Source: Mangifera indica
Taxonomy: Eukaryota > Streptophyta > Magnoliopsida > Sapindales > Anacardiaceae
Length of the DNA stretch: 64,000 bases
Assembly (NCBI RefSeq): GCF_011075055.1
Contig: NC_058146.1
Location: 7,192,001-7,256,000, forward strand
Direction: 5' to 3'
Below the pieces are notes generated by a model, which had not been told where the DNA came from, did no database searches, and saw only the letters and a list, made by a program, of their open reading frames with translations. The position numbers and the translations under genes were made by a program. This document shows, piece after piece, positions 52,193 through 63,938 of this stretch. Each line of letters opens with the position of its first letter. Position 1 is the stretch's first letter.

Positions 52193-55100
52193 CTAGAGTT
52201 TACAAAGGAACTTACACTGCACATTTAAAGAAGTACACATATTCTCAAATTTAACAACTGACAAAGTTTTGGTAAAAATATCTATCTTTTGGTGTTTAGT
52301 AGGAACATAATGGACCACAACATTTCTAGCAGTCACCAGGTCTCTTATATAATAAGCATCAATATCAATGTGTTTAGTACGTGCATGAAAAACAAGATTT
52401 CCAGAAAACGCATTTGCGCTTTGGTTGTCACACCAGATAATAAGAGGTTTTGAAAACTCTAAATGCAGTTCAGTAAACAAGGACTTTAACCAAGCAATTT
52501 TAGTGGTTGTATGTGTGAGTGCACGATACTCAGCTTCTGTGGAGGATAAGACAACTACCTTATGTTTTTTTAAACTCCACTGAACCAAGTTTATACCAAG
52601 AAAAACACAATAACTAGCAGTGGACTTTCTATCATGCAAACTACTAGCCCAATCAGAGTTAGAATAACATTCTAACTAAATATTAAAGGCATTATGAAAT
52701 AAAAGACCATAATCAAGTGTTCCTTTGATATAACTCACTACTGTTTACAAGTTTTCCATTGAAATTAAGTGAGAGCTCGTAGAAACTGACTGAGTTTATT
52801 AATAGAGTATGTAATATCAAGTCTAGTAAAAGTTAAATATTGTAAGACTTTTATTAGATTTCTATATAGTGATAGAGGTTCAAATTTTTCACTTTCTTCT
52901 GGATGCAATTTGGTTTTAGTTGTGAAAGGAGTAATACAAGGTTTAGACTCAAGCATATTTGTTTTCGACAAAAGCTCTTTTGCATACTTAGTTTGACTCA
53001 AATGAAACCTAGTGTGATTTTGAAACACTTCAAACCCTAAGAAAAAATTTAATGCACCTAAATCTTTTAATGCAAATTCTTGGTTTAATTGAGTAATGAC
53101 TTGAGTGATCATAACACTATCATTGCCAGTTAACAGAATGTCATCCGTATACACAAGTATATATACAATAACATGACTAAATTATAGATGAATAAACTTG
53201 TATTAGAGATGGAAGAAATAAAACCCTAGACTATCAATGCATTTGTCAACTTCTCAAACCAACCTCTTGGAGCTTATTTGAGCTCATACAAAGCTTTATT
53301 TAACTTGCACACCTGTTTACCAGTCTTAGAACACTTAGAGAAACCTTTTGGTTTGCTTATAAATATAGTCTTAGTAAGATCACCATTTAAAAAGGCATTA
53401 TTCACATCAATTTGTCTAATTTCCCAATTGCAACTCACAACAACACTCAAGATTATTCTAATAGTAGCAGATTTAACAACAGGATTAAAAGTTTCAAAAT
53501 AGTCAATCTCAGGTGTCTGTTGGACCCCCTTGACAACTAACCTAGTTTTATACCTTTGAACAGAACCATCAACATTGTGTTTAACTTTAAACACACATTT
53601 ACACCCAACTACATACATATCATCAGTCAAAGAACTAAAGTCCAAGTGTTGTTAGCAACTAAGGCATTATATTCATCTTGCATAACTTGTTTCCAGTCTG
53701 AATCAAGTAAAGCTTAAGTAACAGTTTAAGGTTTAGTTTTGACAATAGAGGAAGTGAAAGACACATATGCAGAACATCTTGTGACATTAGAGGTGATGCA
53801 TTGTTTAGGTTTAGGAAGTTTTCTTGTTTTAGTTCTAGTTAACATGAGATGAATATTGGTAACAGGAGATTCAGATTGTTAACTTTGACTAGTGAAAGTA
53901 AGACCTAGTGGATTGAATTGAGTAACATCTGAGAGTGATGGTTGAAGTTGGGTAGACTCAGGTTGACCTGGAGGAGATGTTGATATAGTAGGAGACAAAA
54001 TGTTATTCTTAGAGAAATGTTGAATATTATCAAGTGTACAAGCAGATAAGTCAACACCAAAAGTATTAGAACTTGATTTATTTATCTTTGGAGAATAGTT
54101 TACTAAGGAACTATGACCATATGACTTACTTATTTGCAAAAGAGGGAACTTATATGTTGTAGTACACCTATCTTCAGGTTTATGAAGAACCATTCTAGAA
54201 GAAAAATTAGTTTGTTTAAAATCTAGATCATGTAAAAAAGAAAAGACAATTTCTTTGAATTTGACACTTTGAGTGATATAAATTTTTCCTAAGGAAGGCA
54301 TTCATTTATACCCTTTGTGAGCTAAACTATAACCAACACAAACACATTTTTTTGTGTGACATTGTGAGTTACACTATAACCAACAAAAACACATTTTTTT
54401 TTGTGAAAACTAAATTTATGTGATTGATAGAGTCTTATGTAAGGGAAGGCAACGCACCTAAATACTTTGAGAGCAAGATAGTTAGGACTTCTGTGAAACA
54501 ATAACTGAAATGATGACTAAAAATCAAGGATAGAAGAAGAAAGTCTGGTACTAAGGTAAACAACTGTTTGAAAAGCAAGCCACCAGTATTTGAGTGGCAT
54601 ACCACAATGAGCCAACAGAGTGATAGTAATTTCAATTATTTTTCTATGTTTTCTTTTAGCACTCTCATTTTGCTTATGAGTGTGAGGATAGGAATGCATA
54701 AAAACAATTCTATGACCAGCTAAGTATAGAGCTAAGGATCTATATTCCCTTCCCTAATCAAACTGGACACACATAATTCTACTATTAAATTCTTTTTCAA
54801 CTAGTCTATGAAATTTCATAAAGGTGGTCTTAGTTTCATATTTGAACTCTAAAGGAAAAACCCATATGAACCAACTATACTCATCAATAAAATAGATGTA
54901 GTACCTATATCCCTTAAATGACACAGTTGAGGAAGGCCCCTAAAGATTAGTATGTATGAGTTCAAAAGGTTTAGAAGCTTTAGACTAAGACATAGGAAAG
55001 CTAGACTGCTTAAGCTTACCAAATTGACATGCATTATAAAAAACACTATTGCTAGAGTAATTCTGAAAGGGATAAACAAGTTTGACAATTACAGAGACAA

Positions 55101-55880
55101 TTTTGGGGCTAGGATGACCTAACCTAAAATGCCAGAGAACTTAAGTCAATTCAGACTTGGAAAGATTAATAGCATTTTCACAAGTAGTACCATTCTCAAT
55201 CTGATACTTAAGAGAATTACTAGTAAAAGCATTGCAAATATATGTGTTACACTGTATGCTCATAGTTGTATCATGAACAAAATTGCAATCAACATTATTT
55301 GTAAAAGTATTAACATTATTATTCATGATTTTTTTATTAACAACAGTAGCACTATTATCATCATTAGAATCATTATCCTTGTGAACTACAAAACAAACAA
55401 ATTTGTTAATATAGTCATTATGTTCAGAATGCAAGTAGAAACCCATGAATTCCTTTGAGCCAATGTTATTCTTAATCTTGCCTTGAGTTGGGGAACCAGA
55501 TGGCTTAGGCAAAAATAGCATATAGAGGTCATCTCTAAGGGTTCCCTGTAATAAGACAACATTACTCAGTTTATCTTTAATCACACACTTGTCAGCTGAA
55601 AATTCAATTAAAACATTATTGTCTTTGGTGATTCTAGATATACTGAGGAGATTCCTAGTGATATGGGGAACACAAAGTACATTCTTTAAGTGCATAACTT
55701 TATTATGAATAAAGCTAGGTAAGGCTAACTAACCAATATGGGAAATAAAAAGATTCTCACCATTTCTTGTTTGAAGTTAATCAATGCTTTGATAGGTATA
55801 AGTTGTTGCAAGTTAAGAGGGATCAGTAGTTGCATGATCAATGGTTTTTGAGTCCATAAACTAAACACCATCTTAAAGGG
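52193..55880 (-). pseudogene. Copia pol: protease, integrase, reverse transcriptase, RNase H, broken
   Basis: From high to low coordinates: a protease-site region near 55855 reads FMDSKTID where copia proteases have an Asp-Ser/Thr-Gly triad, so Gly is replaced by Lys. The gag-pre-integrase block follows at 55141-55695 (LKNVLCVPHITRNLLSIS), then integrase pieces at 54435-55088 (HKQNESAKRKHRKIIE, AHCGMPLKYWW). The reverse transcriptase N-terminal part is at 53274-53645 and its active-site part at 52765-53154, reading YTDDILLT instead of the usual YVDD. RNase H is at 52193-52639 with SSTEAEY, WCDNQSAN and TKHIDIDAYYIRD. Stops and frame changes separate the blocks. Confidence 0.85.
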
Positions 55881-56229
55881 TAGTAAGGCTAGCTATAAGT
55901 GTATTGGGAACACTAGGAACAGAATTTGAAAGAGCTATAACAGAGTTGTAATGAGTGACATTGCTCTAAAAGTAACTTTGGGTAAGATATACTTGATGTC
56001 CATTAAAAGATGTTTGTGTAAGGCCAAGATTAGTGAATTGAGTTGATGAAAAGTTTGTACTGTACTAGGGTGTGTGTAAAACTGACACTGGGTGGGATTG
56101 TCCTAAATTGTGATATTTATCATGAGATAAAGACATAAGATGAGAGTAATGAGGTTAAGATGGTAGAATAAGACCAGGATAGAATTAAGTCATGAAAGTT
56201 TGAGTACTGTAGTTAGGGTTATACCTATG

Positions 56230-57308
56230 ATAACATTAAATGGCACAGTGTCAAGGTTTATTGCACAACTGGTAGATAACACGACCTTTTCCTCCACTTC
56301 TTCCTTTACCTCTAACAGAACCATTATAAAATTGATAGGGAAGAGTGTTTTGACTCAAAAAACCAAGGGTTTGCCCATAGTTAAGAGGACTAGAAAAGTG
56401 TGTCTGATTATAGTAAAATGGTGGAGTTTGATTATAGGTGTATTGAATATAGTTCAAAGAACCAGGTAAGACACAGTTTTCAAGGTATGGATGAGTGTTA
56501 GCTTTAGTAGGAGTAGAAGGAAGTTTGTGACTATCTTTTATAGGATCAAACAGCTTATCAGAAGGTTTAACAAGATTAATAGAATGGGCACCATGAAATT
56601 CAAGAGACATGTCAAATGTGAGAGATTGTTGAGCTTTAGCAAGTCTAAGTTCATGTTTTTGTAATAGATATTAAGCACCTTGAAGAGTAGGTTTGTCATA
56701 TTTAGATTTAATTCTAGAATTAAGAGTATTTATTGTCGAGCCATAGTCAGAGTCTAATCTATATAAATTATAACTTAAAACCTCATCATCAGTAACACTA
56801 TACCGCCCAGACATAAGGATCTCAGCATACTCTTCCATCTTCTCAAAGTATTCAGTAATGCTTATATTGTCTTTTTTTGTGTTTTGCATTAAGTTTTTAA
56901 CATCCAAAAGTTGAGACTTAGAATCAGATAGGAACTCATTTTCAAGAGTGATCCATAAATCATATGCATATTGACACTTGGATATGACCCTAAATGTACA
57001 TGCAAAGACAGAAGCCAACTCATTAATTGTTTATCAATCTTTTGCCAAAGTGAGTACTCAGGATTTGGTTTTTTAATGATTAATTGATCTTCAATTTAAA
57101 TTTGTATATAGGGAGAAGGATAGGTTGAAAAACCTAAAAGATGATTATCTAGACCATGGGCACCAATAATAAACAAGACTTGAGACCTCCAAAAATTGAA
57201 ATTAAACCTATCAAGTTTGGGGTTAATAGATTGCAAATGAGAATAGCAGCTAGAGGTTCTTAGACTAGTGGAGATACCTTCTACAACAGAACTGGCTGAG
57301 TTTTTCAT
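56230..57308 (-). pseudogene. Copia gag polyprotein, broken
   Basis: A likely start ATG lies at 57308 (MKNSASSVVEG). The N-terminal capsid part contains NFNFWRSQVLFIIGAHGLDNHLLG (residues split by stops), and the core block at 56671-57018 has the gag features AYDLWITLENEF and LQNTKK...ITEYFEKM. A Gly/Arg-rich tail (VRGKGRSGGKGR) at about 56280-56320 precedes the zinc-knuckle position, where only part of the Cys pattern is visible. In-frame stops lie near 57095 and between the blocks. Confidence 0.75.
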
Positions 57309-58535
57309 AAGGACAGAGTTATATAGGTTTAATAGGTTTAAGAAAAATACACTAAGATCACAGCTATAATGCACTAACAAACAACAGTAAACCACTTGAA
57401 TTATTACATGGACACTGCAAATAACAACAGCATAAGTCAAAGTTACAAGACCTTATTATACCAAAATGATAAGGTTTTAGATAAACCTTTTTTTTCGTGC
57501 CAGTAGTACTGCACTCTCGGGTTGCTAGTTTATGTAACTATGATGCAAATTACACACTGATTATACAACCAAGAAAAAACATCACACAAGAAATATTAAG
57601 ATCCTATTGATTATACAACATAGAAAGTTGTCATCCACAAGTAATACATTTGCATCATCAAATAACATGTTTCAAACAATATAGATTTGGGGTTACACAT
57701 ACTAAGCAATATGTAGACCTAAATTACTAGTAGTACGTGCACTTGAAAAATGAATGTCAACCATCAAGCTTTTAAAAAAAAAAGTTTTTATAATCAAAAA
57801 ACATAAGAAACCCATGGTAGGTACAAATCTACAAATTATTTCACCAATAAACATTAAACAAACACAGATCTTTCACAATGAGTAATAGATCTTTAAAGAA
57901 ATATTATAAAGACATTATGGAGCTAACTAAACACTTCATATATCAATCAGATTGCAAGGCATATATGCTTTCAAGAATATATCTACACCATACGACTAAA
58001 CAATCACAAAGAAATACAGTTTTGAGTAAAGCAAGATTTTAACCATGACATTAGAAAGATAGGTCATATATTATTTGAGCTAATATTACTCAAGAACACA
58101 AAAAGAATCTTCAACACACTTTAATCAATCAAATCTAAAAGGATATGGGACTGTATTCTCATTAACATATCAACAACTTTATCAAGATCGTTCAAGACTT
58201 AAAGAAAATTAGTTAAACAAGTTGCAACGAACTAAATCTGGAGATTTGCATACTAAAACAAGCAAAAAAAAATATTCAAACATGTTAGAATCATATGGAT
58301 CTAAGAAAACGTCAGCACTGAGATAACATGCAAGCCTTACAGACAACGAAACATTCGTAGAAACAAAAATCTTCACACACACAAAGAAAACCACACTTTA
58401 CTCAACAAGTTTAGTCTTAATCAAACTGTAATCGCACGAAACTTATAAGAAAAAGAATTGTTATCATAGCAATTGTTCGACAATACCTTAGCAGCTTTTA
58501 CTCCACAAGTCCAGATTAGGCAGCACGAGTCTTAG

Positions 58536-58547
58536 GCTCTGATACCA
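58536..58547 (-). other. Primer-binding site of the copia element
   Basis: GCTCTGATACCA on the plus strand is the inverse of TGGTATCAGAGC, the sequence complementary to the 3' end of plant initiator tRNA-Met used by most plant copia elements. It directly adjoins the 5' LTR edge at 58548. Confidence 0.92.
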
Positions 58548-58862
58548 TGATAGGATATGTGAAAAATAGATAGAGATTGACGTATTTAGGTCTAACCCTA
58601 GTTTGTGAAACGAATAAGCAAGAAGATGAAAAGAGAGAGTGAAGAACTCTCTGAAAACTATGAGAAAAAAAAAAGAGCGATAATTTTATTAAAAAAAAAT
58701 TGTAGAAATTACATAAACCACCGCTTTTATATGCGTATGGTTGAAATATCAAAATGACACCTTAGTTCATATCAAATGGTAGCTAAGCTCGCTCTATTTA
58801 CAAGATAACATTTTAGTACCTTAGGTTTGACAACCTTGCAATTACACCCTTGTATACTAACA
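58548..58862 (-). repeat. 5' LTR of the copia element (315 bp)
   Basis: Starts TGATAGGATATGTG and ends TATACTAACA on the plus strand, next to the primer-binding site on one side and the TGTTG duplication on the other. It is the longer of the two LTRs and is close in length to the 314-bp LTR at 32340. Confidence 0.9.
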
Positions 58863-58867
58863 TGTTG

Positions 58868-58980
58868 AGACGATGGCAGGGTCATCCAAAAGTTAAAACA
58901 TCGTAGGAGTTTGCTGAGGAGATGATGAGTCAATTTTTTGACTTCTCCCTTGGACACAATATAGATGAGGGGGACTATTG
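58868..58980 (+). pseudogene. Ty3/gypsy chromodomain/C-terminal remnant, right part
   Basis: Continues in the same frame as 50391-50706 once the copia element and one TGTTG copy are skipped: RRWQGHPKVKTS, a stop, then EFAEEMMSQFFDFSLGHNI, the usual end of gypsy polyproteins. It is followed by a purine run (GATGAGGGGGAC, about 58963-58974) that may be the gypsy polypurine tract, with a possible LTR remnant beyond. Confidence 0.75.
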
Positions 58981-59096
58981 TTATAGATTTGGACTATTTA
59001 AGCCAAGGGACACCATTGAGCAATGGTCACTTTATTGACACAACGTTTTAGAGAAGTCACAAACATCATCGATTCATGAATCATTTGGTATAGGGT
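58981..59096. other. Possible gypsy 3' LTR remnant
   Basis: Begins near TGTTATAGATTTGGACTATT, directly after the purine run. No second LTR is available in the window for comparison, so this is an inference from position only. Confidence 0.25.
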
Positions 59097-59425
59097 TGAA
59101 TTCAAATCGAATTTATTTAAACTTGATTTAAATAAATCTAAAAAAAGCTCAAGTTAAGCAAACTCGAATTTGAACCTAAAAATTTAATATTTTTGAGTTC
59201 TAACTTTAAGATGTTTGACTTGTCAAGTTCATAAATTTAAAAAATTTAATACAAAACAATATCATTTTAACTAATATACATTAAAACAACATCATTTTAA
59301 TAACGAGTTAAACTCAAAATTTAATTCAAGCTTAACCTTGAGTCAAACTCAGGCTCGGTTTTTTTAAAATGAGCCAAACTTGATTCCACATAAATCAAAC
59401 TGAACTTAACCTCAATTCGATTTGA
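59097..59425. repeat. CGAATT-family MITE-like repeat
   Basis: The left edge GGGTTGAATTCAAATCGAAT and the inverted right edge GGGTTCAAATCGAATTGAGG are imperfect inverted repeats. The interior shares AAGCTCAAGTTAAGC, TATTTTTGAG and AATATCATTTTAACTAATAT words with 38913-39225 and 49672-49977. No clean target duplication was found. Confidence 0.45.
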
Positions 59426-60102
59426 ACCCATCCCTTAGAATATCTCAGAGCTTGTCGTTTTAGGAGGCTGGAACACAGAATTAGGGAATCTAATAAGTTG
59501 AATTTTATTTGAATAATTTTTATGGTAATCTGACGTGGACAATTCGTTAGTAATCGAATCTAGAATTCGTATGTATGGACTTCTTACGTAAATGAGAATG
59601 TCATGAATTTCACAGTGCATCTTCCTACTTCACTGTTACAAATTCTGTTTCTCTTTCTAAAATTCAATCGTCTATTCTGATTCATTTAGCGATATTTTCT
59701 CAACGAATCGCAACACATCAGCTACAAGTTGAATCCTCTATTGAACTACTCTCTTGGGGTTCATGCATTTGACTAATTGGGGTGTACCCCTTTCCACAAA
59801 AGAGTTAGAACCCCTAACGAAAATTAATGAAATGAGTTGGAAACGAATCAGTATTCATAAACACATAAAATAAAAAAGAGTCTGATTTTTTTTATTTTAC
59901 CTTTTTATAAGAATACTATCATGCACAAGATTATGTAGAAAGACCTAGGACTACAAAACAAAGAAAACACTTTCTTTCAATCAAACTGCAAGGTTCCTGA
60001 GATAAACACATGTTTTTACAAACCATTCGTGTTCCTTTCCTTTAAAACTAGTTAGTACTGGAATTTTTTTTTCTTTTACCTCGATTGATCATGTCAGAAC
60101 GG
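59426..60102 (-). other. Downstream flank / 3' UTR of the rhomboid gene
   Basis: Non-coding region below the rhomboid stop codon. A minus-strand frame at 59435-59620 has no family features. Poly(A) signals could not be fixed. Confidence 0.35.
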
Positions 60103-63100
60103 CTATAAATACAGCTCCTGCAGAAGTGGACTTCATGTAAATGTTTCCTGATAGATGAAAGTGGTACCAATTTGAACACAATTGGGGTTTCGTATTAGAA
60201 ATGTCAAATGGGTGACTCTACATTCTGAATTACTCCTGGATAAAATTACCAACATACTGTGTAGGTTAGAAAACGAAGGATTAATTGAAATGATGCTCAG
60301 TTTAGAAAAACTGTGAAAAACTCACCTGCTGGCTCATGAGGATTTCTACTGCTATGTTAAGATCTCCATCGGCAGCTGCTAGAGCGACTTCTACCTGTGT
60401 CTGAAATATGCTCAAGGAGTTAGATTCTTACCATCTAACTTTTTTATGGATGATTAAAAACATAAACCAGCAACTCATCATATGTTTTTAGAAATCTGTG
60501 AGAAATGAAATAATGAGAAAGATGCATGAATTAGAATGCGGTGATTTATGATCTCTACCTTTTCAAAGCCCATTGAAACAAGTTTTTGGATTTCTTGATT
60601 GGAGACAACTGAAACCTGTATCCAGTGAAACAAAGAAACAAAAGAAATGTTTTAAGAATTTAGACGGACGGTAACAATCGAAAAAGAAAAAGGCAACAAG
60701 TTAACTTTATGAAGGAAAACCTGATGCCCTGCAGTATCAACATTATCCACTGCTGATTGCCTGGTATGCAATGAACAACTAAATCAAAATCTTGAGTCCA
60801 AACATCACAGTTGGCAAAAGAATGACCTATTAATTACAAAATCTCTAATCTAAAATACTCTCTCAAGCTCAAGGACAAATGATAGTTTACAAGTTGAAAT
60901 TATAACCAGATCTGACCTCAAAGATCATATTGAAATTCAGGCCACTACCACTATTATAATAGACAAAACCATTAAATGCTACCACCATCACATCATAACA
61001 ACTACTAAAGGCAACAATGTTAGATCAGTAGCCATTGTGGTTTGGTTTTGTGTTCAGAGAAGAGACAAAACCGCCGCTAAAATGTCTCCAAAGTTTCCAA
61101 ATATGAAGACTTTATTCACACTCCACAAGCTTGCAAGATCTCTCATCGAAAACACATGATTTGAAGTCAAATTGCAAGATTTGGATATATTAATAATTAA
61201 TATTAAGCTATCTTAAAAGTGATGACCAAGCTGATCATAGAGGTTCACTTAAAAAATTTTTGAATACCTTCCATTGGACAGCCGCTCTCCTGCACCAATT
61301 GATGGCGTATCTAATGGGGGGTCAGGGCTACTATTATCCAGAAGCCTAGCTTGTAGATTTATATCTGGATTAACAAGACCTTGGGTGGAACCAAGAGTCC
61401 TTCCCCTCCCAGGGAACCTACTGTCTTGTGCTGGCTGCTTATTATCAAGAAAAGATGTGCGCTATTAATGTCATTTTGACTAAAGATTTGAGGTTATGAG
61501 GTTTAAGGGGCCAAACGACTATTTCCCACCTAAGGTATGTTGTAATGACAAGTTTCCACCCTTTAACTATGGAAACATCAAATACCTATCCATGGCTAGT
61601 TAAAAATAACGGTGGTAAGGGTAAAATCGTCATTTTTTCTATAATATTAAAAAATAAACTAAAATATAATCTTTTTTACCCTCCTAAACTTTGAAAACTA
61701 AAATTTTCTCCCAGCCTAAGTTTTAAAAAATGGCAGTTTCACCCTAGGGTTTGGTTTTGAAATCTCCGGCGACATCTCCAACTCCATTGCCGACGGCCTC
61801 TCCCTCCTGAGACATCCTCTCCTTCCGGCGATCTCTTTCCTCCCATTTGGAGGGCCGATCGGCGTCGGAGACGCCTTGGGAGACGAAGAACTTCGTCGAA
61901 GCTCGTCTTCCCAGACGAAGTTCTTCGTCTCCCAAGGCGTCTTCGACGCTGATCGGCCCTCCAAATGGGAGGAAAGAGATCGCCGGAAGGAGAGGATGCT
62001 TCAGGAGGGAGAGGTCGTCGGCAATGGAGCCGGAGAGGTCGCCGGAGATTTCAAAACCAAACCCTAGGGTGAAACTGCCATTTTTTAAAACTTAGACTGA
62101 AGGAAAATTTTAGTTTTTAAAGTTTAGGGAGGCAAAAAGAGATAAAATTTTCAGGCGTTAGGGTTCTGTTAAATTTAACCAGTCATAGGTGGGTATTTGG
62201 TGTTTTCATAGTTAAAGGGTAGAAACTTGTCATTACAGCATACCTTAGGTGGGAAATAGTCGTTTGGCTGGTTTAAGGAGAAAACTGACAGCAAATAAAA
62301 CAAAAGAAGAAAGTAGAATAGAACAAAAGTACATGCGAACAGAGATAGAGAAAGAAAAGAGCAAGAGAAAAGAAACAGAATGCACCCATTTTGCACAATC
62401 CAGTCCATTGTACTCTAATCTATATCCTTCGACCCTTAACCATTTCAACAACCACAATTATTTCTCAATGCACAACTACTTAAAGATCCACAATTAAAAG
62501 CTATTCAGTCACTTACACTAGCAGGTTGCAATTTTCTGTCCAAGAAGCACAAAAGCAAAAGATTGAATTTAAATTATCTATTCCAATAAAACTCAGGAGT
62601 GCATGGTTTGAGATCTTCAGAGTCACCTTTTCAAGAAGCACTGCTCAAGTTCAGATTAATATCAAAATAACCCCTCCCAGAAACCAACTTTGGCATGACC
62701 AAAATCAGGTTGTCAATAAAAGTACAATACTTTAAATTTAAAAATTCACTAAAGTTATTAGCTTTATACCTGTGAAGATGTTCCCCTCCGTGGAATCCAG
62801 GAGGAAAAGTTTCTCCAGATAGTTCCAGCAAATAATCCACTATTCAACAAAATTAATCAAGTTAGATTTTTCAGAGATACAAAGCAGACTGTTGCATAAG
62901 AGGACAGTGTTTACCTGGAATTTGTATTCTGGCCAGAATGTGTGGGGATACAGCCTGACAAATTCCCACCAGTGCACAAGATAAATTTACGCCGCCTTAT
63001 GCAAGTGGACTGAAATCCACAATGGAAAAAATATTTGCTGTTAGTGGAAAGAAACCAAAAGAAAATCATGTATGCAAATTTCACTGTGAATTGCGTTTCA

Positions 63101-63938
63101 CACTTGTCATGGTTATTATGATAAGTATCACATGATCTCAGTGAAGAAGACAGATCAGAATTTTAAACTGCCTATTATATGTAAATTGCTAGTATGATAA
63201 AATAGAATTTTAAAGTAAAATTCTAAAGCTTTGATTTAAAGAATTCAAACTCACATATGGTTAAATACAAAAGATATTTTTGGTAAACAACCCCTAGAAA
63301 TCAGGATACAAGTCTTTGTTGAGAGATCTTAAAGGACTTTCTAATGTCTATTTGCATCTGTTTGGATGAATAGAGATTATGGCCATTAAAAAAAAAAAAA
63401 AAATGAGTGCCATAGGTCACAAGGGAGCAATGATCCCAAGAGAGAACAGAGCCTTCCTGTGACAAGCACTAGATCCAAATTGAAGACTCACTTAAATATC
63501 ATAATGATATTATGGCAAGCAGATATTCATATTCACCCAAAAAAAGAAAATTCAACTTCTCCTACCTTGACTAAAATGCAACTTATGAATAAATTAAAAG
63601 ACCAAAGATATATAAGCAATGTAACTGAAAAATGAAAGTGAAACCAATCTACACGAAAATACTTACAAGCCAAGAGGAGGACTCAATGGATGAGTAAAAC
63701 GATGTTCCAGGAATAAGGAAGTTGAACAGGCCATAGGTATCTGCAAATTGTATAGATGGAAATAATGCTTTTCAATGACTTCCTCAAATCATATAGCAGA
63801 GCTGATAACAATATAGAGAAGAAGATAAGGAAAAAGAGGTACCTACATGCAAATCCAGATAATATGCCACATAGGTGTCCGAGCAATGATACATTTGGCA
63901 TTAAAAGCTGGAAGAGTACCAATAAGATCAATGGATAC
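60103..63938 (-). CDS. RBL15-like: Rhomboid-like protein with C-terminal UBA domain (RBL15 type), 5' end outside the window
   Basis: Intramembrane rhomboid-family protein fused to a ubiquitin-associated domain. Exons found (high to low): 63847-63938, 63667-63740, 62915-63009, 62770-62839, 61268-61437, 60721-60760, 60559-60615, 60326-60394 and probably 60103-60117; phases agree throughout. The first visible exon holds the end of the rhomboid core with the catalytic-type His in LLGHLCGILSGFA; the Ser half of the dyad would be upstream of the window. A polar Ser/Arg-rich linker follows (SWIPRRG, RFPGRGRTL). The UBA domain spans two exons (EIQKLVSMGFEK and VEVALAAADGDLNIAVEILMSQQ). The last exon (ELYL, stop) is less certain. 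A long palindromic transposon lies in the intron between 62770 and 61437. No lesion was seen in the exons. Confidence 0.88.
61509..62269. mobile_element. Near-perfect palindromic foldback MULE-like element in a rhomboid-gene intron
   Basis: Left end GGCCAAACGACTATTTCCCA and inverted right end AGCCAAACGACTATTTCCCA are bracketed by a perfect 9-bp direct repeat GGTTTAAGG (61500-61508 and 62270-62278). The two arms of about 375 bp match almost base for base from the ends to the centre, around a loop of roughly 15 bp near 61898-61912. As a result nearly identical open frames appear on both strands (61716-61964 and 61847-62095). The outer arms are AT-rich and share words with the elements at 20202 and 38160. 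The inner 200-300 bp are distinctly GC-rich. No transposase. Confidence 0.85.

Larger units (their letters stand above)
50707..58862 (-). mobile_element. Full-length, decayed Ty1/copia retrotransposon
   Basis: An 8156-bp element on the minus strand with both LTRs, a perfect 5-bp duplication TGTTG (50702-50706 and 58863-58867), a primer-binding site complementary to initiator tRNA-Met at 58536-58547 and a polypurine tract at 50955-50966. The domain order is gag, protease, integrase, reverse transcriptase, RNase H, the copia order. All frames carry stops or shifts, so the copy is inactive. It is inserted in the gypsy remnant. The truncated copy at 32340-34915 is of the same family. Confidence 0.9.

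Noticed and set aside
61716..62095. Two Arg/Ser-rich frames of 82 codons on opposite strands
   Set aside because: They are mirror copies of each other created by the palindromic transposon; no start context or family similarity supports a gene.
62521..62550. Possible 20-nt micro-exon in the rhomboid gene (flanked by CAG and GTAAGT on the minus strand)
   Set aside because: Including it would break the reading frame that joins 62770-62839 to 61268-61437 in phase.
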